A DNA stretch of 6,723 nucleotides from Lachnospiraceae bacterium (GTDB lineage: Bacteria > Bacillota > Clostridia > Lachnospirales > Lachnospiraceae), in assembly GCA_017477005.1 (NCBI GenBank), contig JAFUXY010000447.1, forward strand, positions 1-6,723. The letters are read 5' to 3'. The translations under genes were made by a program, and so were the position numbers. The notes under the pieces were generated by a model that was not told the DNA's origin, made no database searches, and saw nothing but the letters and a program-made list of their open reading frames with translations. Numbering within the stretch: the stretch's first letter is position 1; each line of letters begins with the position of its first letter. Shown here piece after piece: positions 1 to 6,700 of the stretch.

Positions 1-71
1 TCGGGAGTACCGGAGTTGAGAAATGTGTACCCTTTCCGATACGAGGCCTGGATCCCGGGGGAATTGACCGG
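1..71. repeat. Upstream degenerate repeat, copy 1 (begins at or before window edge)
   Basis: Bases 1-43 match 279-322 (copy 3) with few differences: both have a TCGGGAG start, CGGAGTTGAGAAATG, GTACC and TCCGATACG. After about base 43 similarity drops, but TTGACCGG at 64-71 is kept. The strand and function of the element are unknown. Confidence 0.75.
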
Positions 72-154
72 CTCTTTGGGATGCGTGGTTCGAGGGCTTT
101 GTGATGGACGCGGGTGTTTGCCCGGCCGCAGCGTACCTATATCCGATTGTGGCT

Positions 155-178
155 ATGTCCTTTTTGACCGGAGGACAT
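155..178. other. Hairpin 1 in repeat copy 2
   Basis: ATGTCCT (155-161) and AGGACAT (172-178) are perfectly complementary around the 10-base loop TTTTGACCGG. The counterpart in copy 3 keeps the loop and the pairing with changed arm bases. Confidence 0.6.
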
Positions 179-197
179 CTGGATGCGGGAGTTTGCG

Positions 198-216
198 GCA
201 GTGGACGGAAGACTGC
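198..216. other. Hairpin 2 in repeat copy 2
   Basis: GCAGT (198-202) and ACTGC (212-216) flank a 9-base loop. The same arms recur in copy 3 with a different loop, and both are followed by a GCATTT-containing stretch. Confidence 0.5.
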
Positions 217-327
217 TCGCATTTTGAAACGAGGAATGCACCGACAAGTACGACGGATCTGTCGGAGTGAATACGCTGTCGGGAGGATCGGAGTTGAGAA
301 ATGCGTACCTTTATCCGATACGTGGCT

Positions 328-351
328 ATATCCTTTTTGACCGGAGGATGT
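328..351. other. Hairpin 1 in repeat copy 3
   Basis: ATATCCT (328-334) pairs with AGGATGT (345-351), with one G-T wobble, around the same TTTTGACCGG loop as copy 2. The G-C pair 157:176 of copy 2 is an A-T pair here (330:349), a compensatory change. Confidence 0.6.
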
Positions 352-419
352 TCGGATGCGGAGTCGAAGTCCGGAGTAGCGAGCATTTCAGAGTGAGGGA
401 CGGACGATCTGTGGATGGG

Positions 420-433
420 GCAGTGAAAACTGC
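420..433. other. Hairpin 2 in repeat copy 3, GAAA tetraloop
   Basis: GCAGT (420-424) and ACTGC (429-433) close a GAAA loop on the plus strand, which is a stable GNRA tetraloop in RNA. This makes plus-strand transcription the more attractive reading. The stem is short, five pairs plus two possible wobbles. Confidence 0.5.
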
Positions 434-524
434 TTGCATTTGTGAATAGTCCACGGAACGAGACGGCGAAAGGCGGAACGGTTTTTGGAATGGAGTTTTC
501 AGAACCGGAAGTGATTTTTTCGCA

Positions 525-539
525 GTTGAACTTGTCAAC
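525..539. promoter_or_regulatory. Inverted repeat GTTGA-N5-TCAAC, possible operator
   Basis: GTTGA (525-529) and TCAAC (535-539) are perfectly complementary with a 5-base spacer, 55 bases before the ATG. A perfect 8-base palindrome ACAATTGT follows at 553-560. Either could bind a dimeric regulator, but sites this short can arise by chance. Confidence 0.3.
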
Positions 540-574
540 GCTTTGGGATGGGACAATTGTAGTTTTCTTTTTTG

Positions 575-583
575 AAAGGAGAG
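575..583 (+). promoter_or_regulatory. Ribosome binding site of the surface protein gene
   Basis: AAAGGAGAG lies 10 bases before the ATG at 594 and matches the anti-Shine-Dalgarno consensus. It overlaps the upstream in-frame TGA (573-575), which excludes a longer N-terminus. Confidence 0.85.
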
Positions 584-593
584 AAAAACAAGT

Positions 594-707
594 ATGAAGA
601 GACAATGGAAACAGTACCTGGCGCTCATGTTGGCGTTTGTGCTGGGCTTGACGAGCGGACTCGGGGGAGGCGGCTTTAGTTTTGTGAACCTCAACCCGGC
701 GACGGCT
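594..707 (+). other. Sec-type signal peptide, residues 1-38
   Basis: The N-terminus has basic residues K2, R3 and K6, then a hydrophobic stretch from about Y8 to L19 (LALMLAFVLGL). A glycine-rich stretch (G22 to G27) and a polar turn follow. A36-T37-A38 fits the AxA rule for signal peptidase I, giving F39 as a likely first mature residue; cleavage after A41 is an alternative. There is no cysteine, so this is not a lipoprotein signal. The long glycine-rich tail before the cleavage site is slightly unusual. Confidence 0.8.
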
Positions 708-3700
708 TTTGAAGCTCCGGCCGTGGAAGCCAGCGAGGATGTTTCTGCGGAAGAGCCAGACGCAGAGGAAACTGAGGAAATCGAGGTCGAAGAGGAAGCC
801 ATCGAGGACGAAGTGTCTTCGGAGGAAGATTTCGAAGAGACCGAGGCGGAAGAAGTAGAAGAAGAATCCAATGAGGATTTGGTGGATGCTGAGGAAGCGG
901 CTGCGGAAGAATCTGTAGAAGAGGCTACAGAGGAGACAACCGAGCAAGACGTAGAAGATGAAACTGGGAATGACTCTGACATTTTGGAGGACCAGTCTAT
1001 TTCTGATGCAATCACTGAGGATGAAGCCCTTTCCGACGAGGCAGATGCCCCGAATGAAGCGGAGGAAGTAGAGGAGACCGAAGTGGTCGAGGGAGAGACT
1101 GTCGAGGACGAGGCGGATACGCTGGATGATTCTGGTGCGAAAGGACCTGTTGTTGAAGTTCCTGCTCAAGGGAATATAAAGGTGGGTTCTAAGGACGTAG
1201 CAGTGAATGGGCTGCAAAGCGGAGTATCTGTATCGGGCTATAAATTCGAAACAACAACATCTGGAGCTCTCAAATATGTTAAAGGAGGTGTGAAGTATAC
1301 TGATGGTGCGGTCGTCTCGGGTCTTGAGGCTTCGGGGTGGTATCTTCCTCTGAAGTTTTCGAAACTTCCTACGGGAGATACATCCAGTGGTGGTGGAGTA
1401 ATAAAGAGCTATGCCCGTGTTAGAGTAGGCCTGATACCATCACATAGTGGTGGAACGGATGAGACAATGAGTTTGAGCTTTCTTGATGCAAACCTTACTA
1501 AAATTTTAAGGGTAACAAATAAAGATGAGCAAAAACTGGTTGTACAATGGACTTTTAATACAGGGACTTTTAATACAGGGACTGGGGTAGCAAACTGGGA
1601 TACTGCTGATTTAGTGCACGAAGATGTCTACGACCTTTCTGGACTAAAGCTTGGGTATGAAACCGATGAGAAACTAGTCACACTAACGGCTAGTAAAGAA
1701 ACGGCAGATCTTGGAACATACAAGGCTTCAGAACTTCAAAAAGATATTTCTATTGTTGATGGAGCTGGTGAAGACAAGGCCATAGGAGGTACTTTGTATT
1801 ACAAAACGGAGTATAAAACTTTTTCTAATACTGAGAGTGAGAAAAGTGGATATTATCTCGCACTTAACGCAAAAGCTAATACAAGTATCACTAATAATGA
1901 TTTAACTTACATTGGAATCGGGATATACTCGAAGGATCGTTTGGAAACGGGGAATCCGAATCTACGAAAATTAACTTGGGTTTCTGCTGAGACGGGAGAT
2001 GATTATCTTCTTAGGATTCCCGATATGAAGAACACAAAATTGCGTGTGGTAGGTATTAGTTCAGGAACACCCAGTTCAGAACATATTGAGGATAGTGCCT
2101 TAGATATCAAGTATGAAGCGTTTTATGATCTTTCAAAATTGGAACTCGCTTACTATACGGGAACTACGGAGGTTCCTGAAAATCCAAACAAAGAAATCAC
2201 GGCGGCAACGATTGACAGTTTTGCAAGAGTAGACGGGGAAAATGCACCTGTATTTGTCGGAGACGAGGTGACCTTCAAGATTTCTGGTACGATTGCTGGT
2301 GGAAACGTGGACGATGAGACCTTAAGCAAACGTCCTCAGTTGACCATTAGTTTTGATAATGCAGATGGTGCGGCGAGCGATGTTTTTGTGAAAGGTAGTT
2401 ACAGAGTTGAAGATCTGGCTATCAGAGGTACAAGATGGTCTGGAACATTTAAGGTAGCTACGAAGAAAGCGACACAAGCGAAAAATGCGCAGGTTGAAAT
2501 TACAAAAGCAGAATTTTCACAAACAGGATTCGATACTTTTAGTGATACAACAAGTAAGGCTGGAGGAACACTTGCGAGCCACAGCGTGAAAAGTGAGGCC
2601 ATTTGGGTGTTGTCGAAGACCTTGGTAGGTAGCGTGACGCTTGGTACGCCAGTGCACTTGGGCAGCGCGTATAGTCCAACATCGACTGTGAATTTCTTAG
2701 GGTCTGGAGAGGTTGTGGATGAAACTAGTACATATGTGGAAGCAACCTACGATGATTCATCTTATACAAACAAATACTCTAATGTCTTGGAATTTTACTG
2801 GTATTTGAAAGACGGAGGAGGTAGGGACTACAAGTACTACACATATAAACTCGCTGATGAGAGTGGTTCAACGGTTTCGAGACTTGTACTTCCAACCATT
2901 GAAAATGAAGGGATTCTTACTGGGGAAGTGAAGGTGAAGGGCTATTATTGGCCCGGAGCTACGAGTACTTTGGTTTCTGCGATAGCAGAGACTAGTGAAG
3001 AGAATGGGGCATATACATCCCCTGTTATTTCCAATCTTGTGACAAACGGGACAGTAGCAGAAACCATGGATTGGAGCGAGAAAGATAGCAATACTTGGAC
3101 CGTTGTCAACTATGGTGAGGGGAAAGAATTTGATGTACCTTTAACAGGAATGTATCATAAAGGTAGTCAGTACTCAGATGGAACTAATGTGGGCAATCCA
3201 TTTGGTGTAAATGAGGACGGTAGTAATACGGGGACGTATGTTACAGCTGAATTTACGCCTGTGGATGATTATACAACGACAAACAAGGTTGTTGCATTTG
3301 AGTGGACTTGGAAGAATCCGGATACAAAGACTGCGACAGGAAGTACGCTAAAGAATTGGACTTATCAGACACTAAATGGATCAAACAAGATCACCTCGAA
3401 ATTTTTAGTTCCTAATATACCCGCTGCTGGGAATGGAAAGGCATCGGTGTCCGTGAGAGCACGCTTGTGGCTGTACGAAAGTACTATTACACCAACTGAC
3501 AGTAACAATCACGTTGTCGTGGGGCAAATTGTAGACAACCAGAATTATTCTGATGACAAGCTCGCAACGATGGATGGAATGAGTGCTATGTCAGGCTGGA
3601 GCAGTGCAAAGGCTGTGAAGGATTTGGTCGTAGTAGATCAAAATGCCCTGACTAAGATTTCAATTAATGATACATTGACAAGTGAAATCCCGACTGTCGG

Positions 3701-6700
3701 TCAAACTGTGAAATGGGGTAATGCTACAAATCCTCCTGTCAATCAAACACCGGCAGGGGCCAAGGGTGGCATTACTTGGTCTGTGACATCAAGTGATGAA
3801 AAAATCGCTACGGTTTCCATGGATTCTACTACACTTGTGACTGAAGTAACGGGTGTGAGTGAGGGAGATGTCAAGATTACCTATACTGCGACCCAAAACG
3901 GTGAATCGTTTACAGATTCAAAATCAATAACAATAGGAGCGAACACTTTTACGGTGGTGCCCGATGGAGACTCTATGGCTCCAGTGGAAGGTGTGGTAGG
4001 AGAACAGCATGTACTCTTCACGCATCAGGGAGCTGGTACCATTGACTTGGATTCGATATACAAAAATCCTACGGATGGAACAGTTGCTAAAAATAATAAG
4101 CTTGTAATTTCGAGGAACGGGGAAGAATTCAACGAAACGGAAATGAAGAGTTTTGACTTCAAATACGACTATCCCAGCGGAAGTGCAGGCGAGGAGGCTC
4201 GAAAACTGTATTCCCTGAACGGAAGCAAATTGACGGTACTGGATGGAAAATTCGGCGTTACGACTTTCACGGTACAAGTTACTTGTGGTGCATATGGGAA
4301 GACGGGCGTAGAGCCGCTTTATCTCTATATTGAAGAAGCTATGCCGACGACGTTGACGATTGAGCCGGGAAGTTTCACTGTAAGCAAGTCGGATAAGGAA
4401 ACGACTTCTGAACCATCTGTTTATGTGGGAACAGGTCTTGACTTGACAGCAAAGTGGACAGTTGATGAGGCACATTCTGATTGGATTGATAATGATGGTG
4501 TACATACAGTTAAGACACAAACATCGACTGCTATAAAGAATGCAGGCGGGTATTCATCAACGAAGCTTAATTTGACGAGCGCTACACATTACAAAGGAGG
4601 CGAGACGGTCAACGTCACCTTCTCTTGTACTCAGAACTTCAAGGATGGCTCAAACAGCGCTCCGATTACAGCGAGCAAGGCCTTCCCGATTTATATCAAG
4701 GATGGAGAGGTGACTCTCGAGGGAAGCAAGATTGTTGAAACTTCAAAAACCAAAGGCAAGGTAGTAAAGGCTGTTTCAGGTACGACGAGCGAAGATACGG
4801 TGCTGATGTCTATGGGAGACAAGACTGGACGTGTATTGACGGCTTCGGCTCTTCCTGAAGGACTTTCCTCGAACGTGACATGGGCTTGGAAAGCTTCTGA
4901 AGACGGTATCGTGAAATTCAGTGAGACTGCTACGGCAGCTACCACGATTACGAGCCTCAAAGCGGGAACTACGACAATCACGGCCACGCCGAACAATGAT
5001 TCTCAGAAGGCGGCTTCGTTCAAAGTACAGGTGTTCGATGCTCCTGCCGGATTTGCGATCGATGTTCAGAGCACAGCCGGTGGATCCATTGTGAATTCCA
5101 AGAAGGCGAATGCGATTCTGGGCAATACCTACAATATTGGTTTTGCAACAGCCGCAGGCGGAACACTTTTGGACAAGATCGATGGGTACGATGTTGCGGT
5201 AGCAATTTCTGACAGTACACAAGGTACAGGGACGAGCGCGTTTGAACCGCTCGAAATCAGCGAGTCGGTTTCGAAGACAGGACGCGGGACAATCAAGGCG
5301 AGCAAGTTCACCTCTGATCCTGTGACGTTCCGGTATACACTTAGTATGACAAATGAGAACGGCGAGGCAGAGGTGGATTCGGTCAGCGACAGTATTACCG
5401 TTGTTGTAGACAATGTGGCGTTGGCTGCTGGCGATCCAATCTCCTTCAAACCTGGAAAGTTCTCTGTAGAGCCTGGTGAGAGCGATACGATTGCGGCCGT
5501 TGCGGCCTCTGCAAGCGCGAGCGCAGTGACCGGCGTTACCTACAAATGGGAGATCGTAGATTACAATGCGGATCATTCGAAGCTGGCGCAGGAGACCTAC
5601 ACGAAGGCGGCTGAGTTTGCAAAGATCGTCAACGATGATGACAAGGAATCTGTCACTGTACGCGGACTGAAAGCAAGCTCGCTCGATGTGGATCTGCTTG
5701 TGAATTACACGCAGCCAAGATCGGACGGAACAACCACCAAAGGAAAGGCTTGGACGACCATTACTGTTGCAAGCAGTTCAATGGAAGCATCTGACCTGAA
5801 GGTGTATGTCGATGGCGTAAATTCTGAGGAGTACAACGGCATCGGCTACCTTGCCAACGACACGAGCAAGGAAATGAGGATTACCTCTGCTGTACTGCCT
5901 TCCACGGTGAACAGCAAGGATGTAGAGTGGGGACTTGACAGCGTTGATTATGTGAAGATCGCAGAATCGACAGGCGATGGATCCAGCTACAAGGGTACGT
6001 CCATTACCTTGAAGCCTACCGGAACACAGGCTTCTTCACCGGTGACATTGACGGCGAAGACGACGGCGTCCGGGACTCCAATCTACAAGACTCTGAAGAT
6101 TTATGTGAGACCTGTTTCTCTTGAAAGCGTAGAATTTGTAACCGTGAATTCGGCAGACAATACGAAGTCTGTGATTTCTTCTGAATCGGTGTCCTCCGGC
6201 GGATCTATCGTCGTACAAGCTCTGCCGTATCCGAGAAGCGCAGGCTGCGACGCAAGCAAGACGGAATGGACGAGATACAAGAACAAGGAAACATCGGATT
6301 CGACAGCAGGAAGCGGCTATATCAGCGTGGCGCCTTTCGTGGATACGACTACTGGCGAGAGCTCCGCAACGATTACGGGCTCGACAGCTGGGACAGAGTA
6401 TGTTGGCGTGAAGATGTATGACGCAGCCGGAAACTCTGTGACAAGCACAAGCCGGTTGGAGATCAAGGTTGTGAGTGGCGACGTGCCGTTTGCATCGATT
6501 ACTCTGGCTGGAGAAACTTCGACTGCATCTGTTGCAAAGACTGCAAAAGAAACCATCAAGGTTGCTGATGAGCTGACTTTGACGGCTGGATTTACACCGG
6601 CTGGCGCTTCCGCAAAGAACCTTACCTGGAAACTCGTAGAAGGAAGCAATCGCTATGACAGCGGTGTTGCGGGAACCTATGCAAAGATGGATGTTGCTGC

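Larger units (their letters stand above)
131..229. repeat. Upstream degenerate repeat, copy 2
   Basis: Bases 131-192 match 303-364 closely. They share GCGTACCT, ATCCGAT, TGGCTAT, TCCTTTTTGACCGGAGGA and GGATGCGG, with two compensating one-base indels. The match resumes at 198-229 against 420-447, where both have GCAGTG, ACTGCT, GCATTT and GAA. The copy carries both hairpins described separately. No open frame is shared in a consistent way between copies, which argues against protein coding. Confidence 0.8.
279..447. repeat. Upstream degenerate repeat, copy 3
   Basis: This is the longest copy. Its 5' part (279-322) matches copy 1, its middle (303-364) matches copy 2, and its end (420-447) matches the end of copy 2. 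About 50 extra bases separate the two hairpins compared with copy 2. A shared GATCTGT (254-260 and 405-411) indicates further faded similarity in the tails. Confidence 0.8.
448..593 (+). promoter_or_regulatory. Leader between the repeats and the surface protein gene
   Basis: This stretch has no coding frame of its own and ends in the pyrimidine tract 563-573 and the ribosome binding site. I looked for a sigma-A type promoter and found none that combines a good -35, a good -10 and correct spacing. TTGTCA at 532-537 is a fair -35 but has no -10 at 16-18 bases. The promoter may be further upstream, even within the repeats, or of another type. Confidence 0.4.

Noticed and set aside
16..449. Three short plus-strand frames (16-270, 101-340, 267-449) in the upstream region
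   Set aside because: They overlap in different frames. The repeat copies fall in different frames with indels between them, and none has a convincing ribosome binding site. The similarity is at DNA level, as expected for a non-coding repeat.
1..450. CRISPR array
   Set aside because: The repeats are long, degenerate, irregularly spaced (106 and 172 bases) and have no unique spacers of uniform length.
479..520. Possible rho-independent terminator: CGGTT (479-483) with AACCG (503-507), then a run of six T at 515-520
   Set aside because: The stem is only five good pairs with a loop of about 15 bases, and the T run starts seven bases after the stem. It is too weak to call.
532..564. Promoter with TTGTCA (532-537) as -35 and TGTAGT (559-564) as -10
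   Set aside because: The spacer would be 21 bases, too long for a standard sigma-A promoter. No better -10 exists at 16-18 bases.
153..1217. Minus-strand open frame of 354 codons opposite the acidic segment and the upstream repeats, and a second of 229 codons at 326-1015
   Set aside because: Both are shadows created by the GAA/GAG-rich coding strand, which gives Phe, Leu and Ser codons on the other strand. They have no signal of a real protein, and the plus-strand frame has a ribosome binding site and signal peptide.
4776..5576. Minus-strand frame of 266 codons, and other minus-strand frames at 3924-4520, 4691-4996, 5129-5449 and 6317-6649
   Set aside because: All lie opposite the continuous plus-strand gene, lack ribosome binding sites and have no recognisable protein features.
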